Shown piece by piece: positions 1-11,636 of a stretch of 64,000 bases of DNA. The stretch covers positions 3,038,001 through 3,102,000 of the forward strand of contig ML058477.1 of assembly GCA_003013855.2 (NCBI GenBank), given 5' to 3'. The notes below the pieces were generated by a model that worked only from the letters and a program-made list of their open reading frames with translations, made no database searches and had not been told where the DNA came from. Within the stretch, counting starts at the first letter, position 1. Every line of letters starts with the position of its first letter. The translations under genes were made by a program, and so were the position numbers. The stretch is from Liriodendron chinense. Its lineage: Eukaryota > Streptophyta > Magnoliopsida > Magnoliales > Magnoliaceae.

Positions 1-887
1 CCGAATTTACATATTCTTCTGAAGATAATGTCACGACCAGCGACCAACCTCCTTGGTCGCTCTTCGTGGACGGGTCGTCACGGGCCACTGGCAGTGGAGC
101 GGGTCTGATTTTAGTGGCTCCCGACGGGTCGCATTTTCAATACGCTCTGCGTTTCGAATCACGCGTCTCCAATAATGAAGCAGAATATGAGGCCCTAATT
201 GTTGGCCTCGAACTGGCCATTGTCCTCGCAGTCCAGAATTTGATAATTCATAGCGACTCCCAGCTCATTGTCAATCAAGTTCTTGGTGAATTCGAAGCCA
301 AAGAAGAAAGAATGGCCTTATACAAGTCTCGTGTCCTCATCCTGCTCGCCAAACTGAAGACTTATAAAATAATTCATATCCCTCGCGAGCAGAACCAACT
401 TGCCGATTCCTTGGTAAAACTCGCTTCTGCGCCGGAATCGGAGTTATCACATTCAATCCCCATCGAGCACCGTCAGAACTTGAGTATCGACCAAGTGACT
501 CTTGAGCAAGTTATATCGGTACAATCGTCTCCATGCTGGATGGATCCTATCATCCTTTATCTCAGAGATGGATACCTACCAGAAGACAAGAAAGCTGCAA
601 GACAAATTCGGCTTCGAGCTGCCAGGTACACCTTACAAGATGGAATATTGTTGCGAAAAAGCTTCTCCTTGCCTTATTTAAGGTGTCTTCATCCAGAAGA
701 AGCACTTCGTGTTCTAGATGAAGTACACCACGGGGCATGTGGTAACCATCCCAAGGGGCGATCCCTAGCATATAAAGCGATGAGGCAAGGATATTATTGG
801 CCTACTATGAAAGCGGACGCCATCGAATTTTCTAAAAAATGCGACAAGTGTCAACGATATCTAGCCTATACCTCGTGTACCGTCTGA
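1..887 (+). pseudogene. Tat-1 pol fragment: second RNase H and integrase zinc finger
   Basis: The frame is open from base 3, so the gene starts left of the window. The first ~110 residues are an RNase H fold: LFVDGSS near base 55, then NNEAEYEALIVGLELA and IHSDSQLIV, giving the D-E-D acidic set. The catalytic-tail region REQNQLADSLVKLA follows. About 80 residues later comes an integrase HHCC finger (HHGACGNHP ... CDKCQRY). An RNase H placed directly before integrase is the additional RNase H of the Tat/Ogre lineage of Ty3/gypsy elements. The frame breaks near base 865, where the finger should run into the integrase core, and stops at 887. In a live element the product would be cut from the polyprotein and act in the cytoplasmic virus-like particle and nucleus. 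This copy is dead. Lineage call is firm. Confidence 0.88.
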
Positions 888-1740
888 GCGGATGACCCCA
901 GTTGATAGCCCTTGGCCTTTTGCTCAATGGGGGATCGATATCATTGGGACAGAATAGGTTCGCGATCGTGGCGGTTGATTATTTCACCAAATGGGCCGAG
1001 CAGAACCATTAGCCAAGATTACTGAAAAACAAACTACTAAGTTTATATGGAGAAATATCATATGTCGTTTCGGACTTCCTCATACTATAATTACCGATAA
1101 CGGAACCCAGTTCGACAACGCAGCCTTTGATGAATTTTGCGACAAATGGAAGATACGTAATCTTCGCACTTCTCCATATCATCCTCAGGCGAATGGGCAG
1201 GTCGAGGCAGTGAACAAGATCATAAAGCATCATTTAAAGACCAAACTAGGTGAATGTAAAGGGGTGTGGCCAGAACTTCTGCCAGAGGTATTATGGGCCT
1301 ATAGAACCACGGCTTGTACATCAACAGGTGAAACTCCTTTCTCTTTAGCATTTGGTGTTGATGCAGTGGTACCGGTGGAAATTCAAGTGCCCTCATATCG
1401 GATCGAGCAGTATGATCCCGCAAGCAATCAGGAAAACCTCCGACTTCATCTCGATCTCTTGGAAGAACGAAGAAATGCTTCCCAAGTACGAGTGGCAGCA
1501 TATCAACAACGTATTGCTCATTATCGGAATGCGAAGGTTAGACCTAGATCCTTCCAGCCCGGAGATTTGGTCCTAAGGCAAAATCTTGGAGTTCCTGCTC
1601 GTTCATTGGATCCGAATTGGGAAGGCCCGTATCGGGTTATTAGGGTTGTGAGACCCGGTACTTATTATCTTGAAGACATGCAAGGGAAGCCTGTACGTCG
1701 CCCTTGGCACGTGGAGCATTTGCTACGATACTACCCCTAG
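888..1740 (+). pseudogene. Tat-1 integrase core and C-terminal domain
   Basis: This continues the same pol gene after two frame breaks. Between 888 and 990 the correct frame still reads WGIDIIG (first catalytic Asp), then meets a TAG. A one-base deletion in a GAGG-type run near 1000 shifts the frame again. From 991 the core is open: FGLPHTIITDNGTQF carries the second Asp and GQVEAVNKII the catalytic Glu, completing D,D-35-E. The region ELLPEVLWAYRTT and FSLAFGVDAVVPVE is typical of Tat integrases. The C-terminal part (FQPGDLVLR, NWEGPYRV, RRPWHVEHLLRYYP) is the usual gypsy GPY/F-type DNA-binding module and ends at a natural TAG. No chromodomain is visible. Enzyme role: insertion of element cDNA into chromosomes. 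Inactive here. Confidence 0.87.
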
Positions 1741-1798
1741 ATTCGATGTAGTTTTATTACAACGTTTTATGAATAAAGTGAAAGATATCTTTTGGCCG

Positions 1799-1990
1799 CT
1801 ACTCCATTTATATGGACCTGAATAGCCCTGAAGAGTGCTTACACATCCTCTTGGCCAATTGCCTACCTTTGGTAGGACTGAAATTGTTACTAGTTGGTCA
1901 CTTCTCCATTTACATGGACCTGAATAGCCCCGAAGAGAATGGATACCATCTCTTGACCAACCTTCTGCCCTTGGTAGAATCAAAATCTCA
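1799..1990 (+). repeat. Two-copy tandem repeat, ~102-bp period
   Basis: The words CTCCATTTATATGGACCTGA and AATAGCCCTGAAGAG near 1803-1838 recur with few changes near 1905-1940. Both copies then share CTTGRCCAA and TTGGTAGRA. Copies have drifted, so this is an old duplication within the Tat-1 3' UTR. Confidence 0.8.
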
Positions 1991-2110
1991 ATCAATAGAT
2001 CAGTCTATCTCAATGCGGACACGGTCTCACGACCCCCGGATTGAGTCTAATTCATTTTTTCATGAGTTAGTTACTCGCGATTGGTGAGAGGAGGGATAGC
2101 ACTCCGGAAT

Positions 2111-2296
2111 GCGAGCACCGCAGCTCGTGCTCAAATTAGGGGGTCGGGGTCATATACCCTAATCGCGAGCACCGTAGCTCGGGCTCGAATCGCAGTCGTA
2201 CACCTTAATTGCGAGCACCACAGCTCGCGCTCGAATATGTGGTCATACACCCTAAATGCGAGCAGCGTAGCTCGTGCTCGAATTAAAGGGTCGCAT
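2111..2296 (+). repeat. Four-copy dyad-bearing tandem repeat (46-54 bp)
   Basis: Units begin at 2111, 2165, 2211 and 2258. Each contains GCGAGCACCGTAGCTCGTGC or a close variant, then CTCGAAT and an AT-rich spacer with CATACACCCTAA. Within a unit the 7-bp arms CGAGCAC and GTGCTCG are inverted around 8 bases. Spacers vary more than the dyad cores. Confidence 0.82.
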
Positions 2297-2456
2297 CTCT
2301 GATGAATCCATTCGAGATCAACATAAAGCAAAAAATGAAAGATGAAGAGAGAACAGCAACAAAACTAGTAACACTTCCAAAAATATCTTTTCATTGATAA
2401 TTAGATGATTACAGATACATGATCGCAGATACAAGAGAGAAGAAAATAAAAGGAAA

Positions 2457-2934
2457 TCAATCGCTTAGAGGAGCCACGCTCTCGACTTCAGGGCCCATTT
2501 CAGGAGCCCCTCCAGCCTGCGTGGCTTCAGTCACCTCGTTCTCGGCAGCAGCTTGCTCTTCTGCAGCTATGATGGTCGCGACTCGACCGAATTCCCCCAT
2601 ATCGAAGGATGGGATCATTCGTTGCACTACTCTTAGTGCAAAGTCTCGACCAGCATCGTATGACTCATATCGTTCATCGTCATACAGCTGCGAAGTCCGG
2701 AACTCAGAGACTACCCGAGCACCTTCCTCCGAGAGCATTTTTACAAGGGCGACTCTCTCCTCGTCCTAGTGGATCGAGTCGTCCTTAAGCTGCGCAAGAG
2801 CGGTGCGCTCCCCGGTCAAGTTGTCGTAGGCCTCCTTGAGCTGCGACCTGGCCCCCGCGAATTGCTCCTCTAACGAGATCTTGTCCTGCCGGAAGATCTC
2901 CCTCTCTCTCAGCCTTCTCCTTCAGACCCGTGAG
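2457..2934 (-). pseudogene. Tat-1 antisense ORF, 3' part
   Basis: Reading the minus strand from the Ath-A insertion site, the frame continues a coiled coil (ISLEEQFAGARSQLKEAYDNL). It then meets an in-frame TAG near 2769 and resumes as DEERVALVKMLSEEGARVV. The last ~60 residues contain YDAGRDFALRVVQRMIPSFD and end in an acidic tail at 2457. A one-base shift in a GA-rich run near 2905 is needed to join it to the upstream half. The ending resembles the C-termini of the plant family called putative gypsy-type transposon / Transposase_28 (PF04195), seen as an extra antisense gene in Tat elements. The last five bases, 2930-2934 (GTGAG), are the target-site copy made by Ath-A. Function of this family is unknown. 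Confidence 0.78.
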
Positions 2935-4478
2935 TGTTCGCTTCCCCAAGTGTAGGGTTGCGATGTAGTAATAAACTCAGTAATACCGAGGTCGATCCAC
3001 AGGGACTTATGTAGGATGTTACAAACTCATCCACGAGTTTCTATTGAAGCTAACAATCAAAGTTTGAATAGAATGTGTGTGATTAACAGTTTAAGCTAAA
3101 TTGAATGTAAACAATTATAAGAAAGCACTAAGGGTTCGAGGATCCACTTATAGCAATCCTCGATGTTCAATCCGCTGTGGTTTCCCATTCTCTCAACTAG
3201 AATCACCAGTCAGGTCTATCTAGTCGGATGATAGAACTATTAAACCAGAAGTCTGTAACATGTAAGTTCTGTGCATAAAGTTCACTCAATTCTAGGCTGA
3301 TCTGAGCATGCTCATTGCATAGGTCATTCCCCTTTTCTATAGGTCCAATTCCCAATCATAACCATCCTCAAGTCTTCTCACAAGACAAGGCTAGATCATG
3401 ATTTGAACTGGATTCAAATTATATGCACAGTCCATACATATTTCAGATAATCAACCAAAACTAGAACTTTGGCATGAAGTCCCTTCATGAAGAGCTTAGT
3501 GCTAGAGCGCACTCCGATTCCTCAGATCATACAGGTCTAGACCGTTGCAAACCAAATAAGAAGATAAGTAATTCATCCAAACATCCATGAGTCATCACAA
3601 GACTAAGAGAAATTACTTAAAAACTTGTATAAACTTCAAACCTTAGTTCATAATCATGAATTCCAAACTGAAAACCACTTAACTACGAATTAAAACATCT
3701 TGGATACACTACAAGCTTCACCTCTTAGCCCTAGCTAAGAGGTTTAGCTGCTCATGATCCAAGGAAACATGAAACAACTCCTAAAAGCATGAAAACAACA
3801 AAGCAAACCAAAAGGAGTTGTGAAACTCCAATCTCCACTTCCACAGTCTCCAACCTCGCTTCAAGCCTTCCAGGATGCCCTAGGAACAATCCCTAGGTGT
3901 CTATTTATAGTCTGGAGGCTCCACGACTTCGGAAGAATCGAGAAAGTGCGTAACACTTACGCAGCGCAGAGAATTTCGGGAAGAAATTAGAAAATTCTAT
4001 CTCAGTACGCATGGCCGACCAGTCAAGACCGGTGGCCTCAAGTGAAAGCACTCCAGCAGTCTTCATTCCAGCAATGATGTCCGACCGGTCATGACCGGTC
4101 GGACGTTTTTCTTCTCATTCCAGCAACCATGGCCGACCGGTCATGACCGGTCGGCCTTAATTCATTGTTCATAGCTGACCGGTCAAGACCGGTCTGGCCC
4201 TCTTGGCCGACCGGTCATGACCGGTCGGCAGTCTTCATGCATCTACATTCTTCCTTTTCTTTCTTCTTTCTTTCACTTTCTCTCTTCTTTTCTTCTTTGG
4301 TCCTCAAGTAATCTCCATTAGAATAGTTCCAAATGATCTCTTTATGTCTTTAATTGAGTAGAGTTCACCTTCAATCCTGTAGTCACAAAACATGCATTGA
4401 ATTAGCTTTCAACCCATATAAACCATACACCATGAGTGATGAATTGGGGTTAGAATATGCACAATTAAGAGCTCAACA
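2935..4478 (-). repeat. Ath-A 3' LTR
   Basis: Runs from TGTTCGCTTCCCC to GAGCTCAACA on the plus strand, so on the element's strand it is TGTTGAGCTC...GCGAACA. The TATA box lies at 3902-3910 (minus CTATAAATA). Upstream of it, at 4015-4230, U3 holds several GACCGGTC inverted repeats. Downstream, a 9-bp stem with 4-nt loop lies at 3721-3742, and a CTCGGT/ACCGAG-type hairpin lies near 2969-2984 with one arm mutated. Confidence 0.95.
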
Positions 4479-4490
4479 CACCCCCCAACC
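4479..4490 (-). other. Ath-A polypurine tract
   Basis: On the minus strand GGTTGGGGGGTG abuts the 3' LTR start. This is the plus-strand primer position for reverse transcription, and the same tract precedes the 3' LTRs of Ath-F and Ath-K. Confidence 0.9.
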
Positions 4491-5615
4491 AGCATTTTGC
4501 TAGTCCCGAGCAAAACATGCGTGAAACTAATCCTATTCTTCAAAAACTCAACTCTCCTTCAGAAACCCTCCTTCTATACATTCCAAGGTACATAAGCATA
4601 AGATTCAGAAATATTAGGCGACAGAGGTGGAAACCGTAAATCCTCAAAACATAATAAGCATTTATATGAAATTCCCGCTGATTGGTTGATAAATAGAAAG
4701 ACTTGAACAAATTTCACCTAGTGTGGGTAGTGAAAATTCATTCCACGAGTTTCTAGGATTATCTTCTTCATAGATCAACTAGACTGTAGAACTCAAGGTA
4801 CATAGAGCCACATCAAGCCAATGACAGGAATTTGCCTTACCGTCCTTCCGACGACTTTCACACTACGTCCCATTTCCGGCTTTGGTTACGGGTAGACCAT
4901 CCCCCGGTTGGTAGTAGGTAGCCCTAATCGGAATTTTCCACCGTTTTTCCACATTCCCAATTTCATCCTTCCTTTTCCTTTTTCTTTTTAAATTAGATAG
5001 GATTTTTAAAAATCCATATCTTTCATTATTTTCCCATGGACAAGGATGGACAAAGTACCCCGGCCTGATTGCTCAATACTTTAATTCAAAGTCTAGCTAA
5101 TCCATAAATCACATAATCCCTTCAACTCATGAAAATCGTGTAATGTGAACTAAGTGTAAAAGTGTTCAGATTTTCTATCAATCACAAAAATAGGGGAGTT
5201 CACATATAAAACCATTATGCAATGAGAGATTCCAGACATCCAGCCTTATACACTTCATATCTCCTCCTCTTATGCTCCTATCAACTCGAATGCATAGAAC
5301 TAATGTTTTCCAAAAGAGTTTCAAATTTTTGAAAAATCGAAAAATTTCCACATAATTGCTTGAAATGTTGCGAAACGCTGGATTTATCCAAGTGATCCTA
5401 CACCCCCCCAACCAAATCTTGCATTGTCCTCAATGTAAAAGATGCACAATGAGCAAAACATGAGAGCAATTTGAAAATAAAAGGGAGTGAGGAATGATAA
5501 TACCTGAGAGAGTGAAAAGTGGAAATCTTCCTCATTCGAACAAACCTATGAAAACGAAAGCAAAAGCAGCAAAATCCTAATCCTAACTATTCTATACCTC
5601 CATCAGACTAGGAGA
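4491..5615 (-). other. Ath-A 3' UTR with conserved ~100-nt block
   Basis: Non-coding 1.1 kb between the integrase stop and the PPT. It has many short AT-rich stretches and one GC-rich block at 4821-4923. That block is almost identical to blocks in Ath-F (40197-40298) and Ath-K (55528-55631) and contains a CCGTC/GACGG hairpin, with one base changed outside the stem here. A CTCGGGACTAGCAAAATGCT motif on the minus strand (about 4491-4512) is also shared. Confidence 0.8.
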
Positions 5616-6995
5616 TCAATCATCCTGATACGCAGGATCATTCAGGGGTATGGACATACCTTCTGAAGGAAAATTTTCAAAGAACGGCTTTAATCGCTGC
5701 CCATTTGCCTTAAAAATATTGCCGTTCCTTGGATTCAATAGCTCGACAGTCCCATACGGATAGACAGTTTTCACAATGTAGGGACCGGTCCATCGAGATC
5801 TCAATTTTCCCGAAAATAGATGTAAGCAAGAATTATACATGAGGACTTTTTGATTGATCGTGAATGTCTTACGAAGAATATTCTTATCATGGAATGTCTT
5901 CGTCTTGTCCTTGTAAATTCTCGCATTCTCATAAGCTTCATTCCGGATTTCTGCAAGTTCATTTAATTGAAGTTTGCGTAGCGAGCTTGCCTTGTCAGAA
6001 TTGAAATTCATTGTCTTAATAGCCCAATATGCCTTATGTTCCAACTCCACAGGCAAGTGACAAGCCTTCCCATAGACAAGTCTATAGGGAGACATTCCAA
6101 TAGGGGTTTTAAAGGCAGTACGGTAAGCCCAAAGCGCATCGGTAAGTCGAAGTGACCAATCCTTGCGATCGGGATTCACCGTTTTCTCTAAAATGTGTTT
6201 AATCTCCCTATTGGATATCTCAGCTTGTCCACTAGTTTGTGGGTGATAGGGGGTGCTCACTTTGTGCGTTACGCCATATTTCTTCATTAATGCTTCAAAA
6301 GGGCGATTGCAAAAGTGAGACCCTCCATCACTTATGATGACTCGAGGCGTTCCAAACCGAGAAAGAATGTTTTCTTTTAAGAATCGAATGACCGTTTTAT
6401 GGTCATTATTCCGGCAAGGGATGGCCTCGACCCATTTGGAAACATAATCAACGGCAAGCAAGATGTATAAGTTTCCAAAAGAAGATGGGAATGGGCCCAT
6501 GAAATCGATGCCCCAACAATCAAAAATTTCGATAATTAAGATGGGATTGAGTGGCATCATATTTCTACGGGAGATTCCTCCTAATTTCTGACAAGGTTCG
6601 CAAGCTTTGCAAAACTCATGTGTGTCTTTGAACATGGTGGGCCAATAAAACCCACATTGCAGAATTTTCGCTGTGGTCTTTTTAGCCGAAAAATGGCCAC
6701 CACATGCTTGAGAATGACAGAAGGAGATGATACTTTGTTGCTCATCATCTGGGACACATCTCCTTATGATTTGGTCGGGACAATACTTGAACAAGTATGG
6801 GTCGTCCCATAGAAATTTCCGTACCTCTGAGAAGAATATATCCTTATCTTGCTTTTTCCAATATGTAGGAATTGTACCTGTAGCAAGATAATTAGCAATG
6901 TCCGCATACCATGGCAATTGGGAAACAGCAAAAAGTTGTTCATCAGGGAACATGTCATTGATTGCAGTCGTTTCAGGGGAATCAGTGAGGCACAA
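5616..6995 (-). pseudogene. Ath-A integrase
   Basis: 459 codons in one open frame, lying directly after RNase H but in a different frame. An N-terminal HHCC finger runs from about residue 93 to 135 (CHSQACGGHFSAKK ... CKACEPC). The core has IDFMGPFPSS near 165 (Asp), VIISDGGSHF near 222 (Asp) and SGQAEISNREI near 258 (Glu), completing D,D-35-E. The C-terminal part has RSRWTGPYIV, the GPY/F module. The frame ends QDD-stop at 5616. The apparent start codon is fortuitous: this is really the tail of the pol polyprotein. Compared with Ath-F, which reads through here, Ath-A has one extra base near 6990 that separates the two frames. All catalytic residues look intact, so only that base seems to inactivate it. 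Confidence 0.9.
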
Positions 6996-9900
6996 GTCGA
7001 GAGAGGTGGTCAGCTACTACATTCTCTACTCCTTTCTTATCACGTATTTCTAAGTCGAATTCTTGGAGTAGGAGGATCCATCTTAATAACCGTGGTTTAG
7101 CATCCTTCTTAGAGAGAAGATACTTAAGTGCGGCATGGTCAGTGAATACAATGATCTTGGATCCAATCAAGTAGGATCTGAACTTCTCCAAGGCAAAAAC
7201 TACGGCTAAAAGTTCCTTTTCAGTAGTGGTGTAGTTTGCCTGGGCTGAGTTTAGGGTTTTACTTGCATAGTAGATAACACATGGCTTTTTATCTTTTCTT
7301 TGGCCTAACACGGCCCCAATAGCATAGTCGCTAGCATCGCACATAATCTCAAAAGGAAGGTTCCAATCAGGTGGTTGCATTATTGGGGCGCATGTCAACA
7401 TGCCTTTAAGGGTGGTAAAGGCCTTTTGACATTCTTCACTCCACTCAAATGAATTTTCCTTTTGAAGTAGGTTACATAAAGGACGAGAGAGTGAACTGAA
7501 ATCCTTTATGAACCGTCTATAAAATCCTGCGTGTCCTAAAAAGGACCGTATATCTCGTATGCTTTTGGGTGGTGGAAGGTTAGAGATAAGGTCAATTTTC
7601 GCCTTGTCCACCTCAATTCCATTTTGTGAAACGATGTGACCAAGTACAATTCCCTTTTTAACCATGAAGTGACACTTTTCCCAATTGAGCACAAGGTTCT
7701 TCTCTTCACATCTTTGTAGCACATTTTTCAAGTGCTCAAGGCACTCATCAAAGCTACAACTGAATACGGAAAAATCATCCATGAAGACTTCGAGAATTGT
7801 CCCCACCATGTCAGAAAAGATGCTCATCATACAACGCTGAAAGGTGGCAGGGGCATTACATAGTCCAAACGGCATCCGTCGATAGGCGAAAGTGCCGAAT
7901 GGACATGTGAATGTAGTCTTTTCTTGGTCTTCACGGGCAATTTCTATTTGGTTGTACCCTGAATAGCCATCAAGGAAGCAAAAGTGGGAATGACCCGCCA
8001 ACCGTTCTAAAATCTGATCAACAAACGGTAGGGGGAAGTGGTCTTTCCTCGTGACAGTGTTTAGCTTCCTGTAGTCAATGCACATTCTCCAACCGGTAGT
8101 GACTCTAGTTGGTACGAGTTCATTATTGGCATTGGCTACGATGGTTATTCCGGATTTCTTAGGCACCACTTGAGTTGGGCTCACCCATTGGCTATCAGAT
8201 ATTGGGTAAATGATACCTACATCCAATAGTTTCACCACTTCGGCCTTAACCACATCCTTCATATTTGGATTTAGTCGTCTTTGTGGTTGCCGGGATGTCT
8301 TTGCATTTTCCTCAAGGTGTATGCGGTGAGTGCAAATCAGTGGGTCTATGCCTTTGAGATCCGCAATTGTCCATCCAATGGCACTCTTGTGCTCTAATAG
8401 AGTGGCTATTAGCCTACTCTCTTGTTCCTCATCCAAGTGGGAAGAAATCACCACTGGATATGTCTCATCTCGACCTAAATAAACATATTTTAGCTCACTT
8501 GGCAATGGTTTTAGGTCGAGTTTTGGTGCCTTAATGTTGGATGGGAGGGCCTTGTTCTCATTTATAGGCAAAGGTTCAATTGGGGTCCTCCATCTTTTAT
8601 TTTCACGCACCATCATCACATTTAGAATGGCATCCATCTCTTGTGTTGTATCATCATTCATATCGTGGAGATGGGCCACACATGCCTCCAAAGGGTCGGA
8701 AAATAGTGACAAGGGAATTGTATCTTCCACGAATGATTTGATCATGTTTAATTCGTGGATATCATCATCAACTTCCCGCGGTTGTTTGCATAACTCAAAT
8801 ATGTTAAGCTCAAGGGTCATATTTCCAAAGGACATTTGTACAAGTCCGTTTCTACAATTGATAATGGCGTTTGAGGTAGCTAGAAACGGTCGTCCAAGTA
8901 TGACAGGAATTTGAGTACCGATGCCTATCACAGGATGTGTGTCCAAGACAATAAAATCTACTGGGTAGTAGAATTTATCAACTTGGACTAGAACATCCTC
9001 TACCATTCCTCTCGGTATCCGGATGGATCTATCAGCAAGTTGGAGTGTGGTTTTGGTGGGTTTCAATTCACCTAACCCAAGTTGTTCATAGACCGAGTAT
9101 GGAATGAGATTCACACTTGCCCCCAAGTCGAGTAGGGCTTGTTTAATCTGGTAGTCTCCTATGATGCATGATATGGTTGGACTACCCGGATCTTTGTATT
9201 TTTGGGGCACCTCTTGTTTGATGATGGCACTCAAATTCTCAGCCAAAAGCACTTTGTTGTGAACGTTATGTTTCCTTTTGATTGTACACAATTCCTTTAA
9301 AAATTTGGCATAAGATGGTATTTGTTTTATTGCATCCAACAGCGGAATGTTGATCTTCACCTGCTTGAAAACTTCCAGAATTTCCAGATTTTTATCTAAA
9401 GGTTTAGGTGAAATCAACCTTTGTGGAAATGGGGCAACCGGCTTGTATTGTCTTTCCGGTTCTTTCTCTTGTGGAATATTGTTTGGGCTATCATCCTCTT
9501 TGGGAATTTCCGGATCCTTAGGCTTGGGGGCCTTCACCGGATTGGATTTATCAATTTCTTTCCCACTTCTCAAAGTGGTGATAGCTTGGATATGTTCCGT
9601 ATGGTGGGAGGATGAGCCTGCATCTTGTATCTCATACTGGGTCCTTGGGTTAGGAAGAGTTTGAGCAGGAAGTGTGCCCTTCTCTCTACCACTCAGGTGA
9701 GCTTCAACTCTAGCCAGAGATGTTTTCAATTCATTAATGGCTTGGTTTGAATTTTGATTGAATTTCAATTGCTCTTGCATGAACCCATCTATTTTTAGAG
9801 AATTTGTCTTGTTATACTCATTCTGGACCGATACGAGTGCACCCAACATCTCTTCTAGTGATACTTTTGGAGTGTTGTTTGCATTTGCAGTGGGTCCATT

Positions 9901-10417
9901 CCTCCAACTGAAGTTGGGATGGTTCTTCCAATTAGGATTATACGTGTTTGAGTTTGGAGCACCATATTGCTGCTGATAACTGTTTATGGCATTTGTTTGT
10001 TCTTGTAAGATGCTTTGGACTGCTGAAATTGTGGGACAATCTGGTGTAGCATGTTGATTTCCAGCACAAATTCCACAAACAGTTTCAACCTCAGTGGAGT
10101 TGATTGTTTCTCCTTTCCTTAATTCCATGGCTTCGACCTTTCTTGTAAGGCTAGCCAATCGTGCACTTATGCTATCTTCCTCTGATAAGACATACATTCC
10201 TCCCTTTTCCTTTTGTTGGCCAATCTTGGAATTTGTTGGTTTAGATGTGTCCCAAGATTGTGCACTTTCAGCCAATTCTTCCAGATAATCCCATGCTTCA
10301 TCAGCTTCCTTATTCATGAACTCCCCATTACACATCATCTCTATAAATTGGCGCATGGATGGAATCATTCCTTCATAGAAAAAACTTATAATCCGCCAAT
10401 TTTCATAGCCATGATGT

Positions 10418-10453
<36 letters not shown>

Positions 10454-11064
10454 CATTGGGAAAAGGTTTCATCCTCCTTTTGGGCAAAGTTCATGATAAG
10501 GCGCTTAAGCATGTTCGTTTTGTGAGTAGGGAAGAATTTTTTTATAAATTCTCTGTGCATATCATTCCATGACCCAATTGATCTTGGCCTCAATGCATAA
10601 AGCCAACCCTTGGCTTTATCCTTAAGAGTGAAAGGGAAGAATTTAAGTCTTACTACATCTTTAGTCACATTTACAAAGTGCATGGTGGTGATTACCTCAT
10701 CAAACTCCCTAAGGTGTTGATAGGCACTTTCACTGTCTAAACCATGGAATTTAGGGAGAAGATTGATCACTCCCGGTTTCAAATCCACATTCCCTGCATT
10801 TGGTGGAAATACTATGCATGAGGGAGTGCTCGTTCTTGCAGGTTGCAAGAAATCACGTAAAGTCCTAAGTCGGGGAACATTCTCAACCACATTCTCCCCT
10901 GTTTCGGTTTGATTTTGAACCGGGTTAGGTTGATTTGTAGCCATACTTTCAGATAAAATTGGAGAATCTAGATGTCTCCTAACACGTGGCTCTCTATCAA
11001 TGCCTTCTACTATCCCCCCTTCACTTATGAGTCGGTTATTGGAATCCCGAGCCCATTGTGGCAT
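6982..11064 (-). CDS. Ath-A Gag-protease-RT-RNase H polyprotein
   Basis: One uninterrupted 1,360-codon frame. The start ATG opens MPQWARDSNNRLISEGG, shared by Ath-I. Gag capsid core spans about residues 75-270 (FPPNAGNVDLKPGV, AKGWLYALRPRSIGSW, FFPTHKTNMLKR, CWERFKDLLNACPHHGYE). A single CCHC-like knuckle (CGICAGNQHATPDC) is near 330-343. The aspartic protease site is DLGAS at ~646, with Leu where retroviruses have Thr or Ser, as is common in Athila copies. RT spans ~940-1120, with PFGLCNAPATFQ and the active box FMDDF near 1093. RNase H follows at ~1240-1350 (CDASDYAIGAVLG, TTTEKELLAVVFALEKF, FTDHAALKYLL). The frame ends early at 6982 because of the frameshift before integrase. Proteins build the virus-like particle and copy RNA into cDNA. 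Confidence 0.95.
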
Positions 11065-11612
11065 GCAAAATAAAAAATAAGAAACAAAAAAGGAAAAAGA
11101 ATTCTTCCTTCTTTTTCTTTACTCTTCTCTAAGACCGAAGCACAAGGTGTCTTGCAATGGCTAGGCCAGAAACAAAGATAGAGACCGATTTCTCCTGGTC
11201 AATAGGGGTTCAGAGAACACCCCACCCACTCTTTGAATCTTTTGAGAAAAGGTGCAGAAAAAGGAGGAAGAGGAGTAGAGATGAGAAAAGAAATCCCTGA
11301 GCACAAGGTGATCCAAGACGGCAGAGCCGACCAATAGGAATCCAGGTGGCAAAAAGGCCGACCTTTCAGAGATCCAAAAGGAGTCTCCACCCACTCTACA
11401 AGAGATGAATAAAATAAGAATGACTAGGAGAAGGAGAAGAGTAAGGTTTTAGAAGGATAGCACCTGAATTGCACTTGAAATCCTTGACTCTTCTTCGGCT
11501 TCCTAAAGATCCCTGAAAAGAAAAATCAAATAAATAAACTAAGTTAGTCTAAAAATAAAAAAAAAATCCTAAATAGATACTAATCTCAGAAATTTGTAAA
11601 AACCGTTAAAAG
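11065..11612 (-). other. Ath-A 5' leader
   Basis: About 550 bases between PBS and gag ATG. The part at 11140-11410 matches the leader of Ath-I (62760-63030) and is missing from Ath-F. Both copies hold a short open frame containing FLLVGSAVLDHLVL, but neither begins with a shared ATG, so I treat it as leader RNA rather than a gene. Confidence 0.65.
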
Positions 11613-11630
11613 TCCCCGGCAGCGGCGCCA
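11613..11630 (-). other. Ath-A primer-binding site (tRNA-Asp)
   Basis: Minus strand TGGCGCCGCTGCCGGGGA, six bases from the 5' LTR end. It matches the 3' end of plant tRNA-Asp (CCCCGGCAACGGCGCCA) with one mismatch. Athila elements typically use this primer. Confidence 0.9.
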
Positions 11631-11636
11631 AAAACT

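Larger units (their letters stand above)
1741..2456 (+). other. Tat-1 3' UTR between pol and antisense ORF
   Basis: Non-coding stretch of about 700 bases after the integrase stop. It holds two different sets of short tandem repeats, listed separately, and no credible sense ORF. Tat/Ogre elements are known for a hypervariable, repeat-bearing 3' UTR, so position and content both fit. Confidence 0.75.

Noticed and set aside
11161..11394. Leader ORF in Ath-A, similar to one in Ath-I
   Set aside because: It lacks a shared ATG start, and the copies are too similar overall to show protein-level selection.
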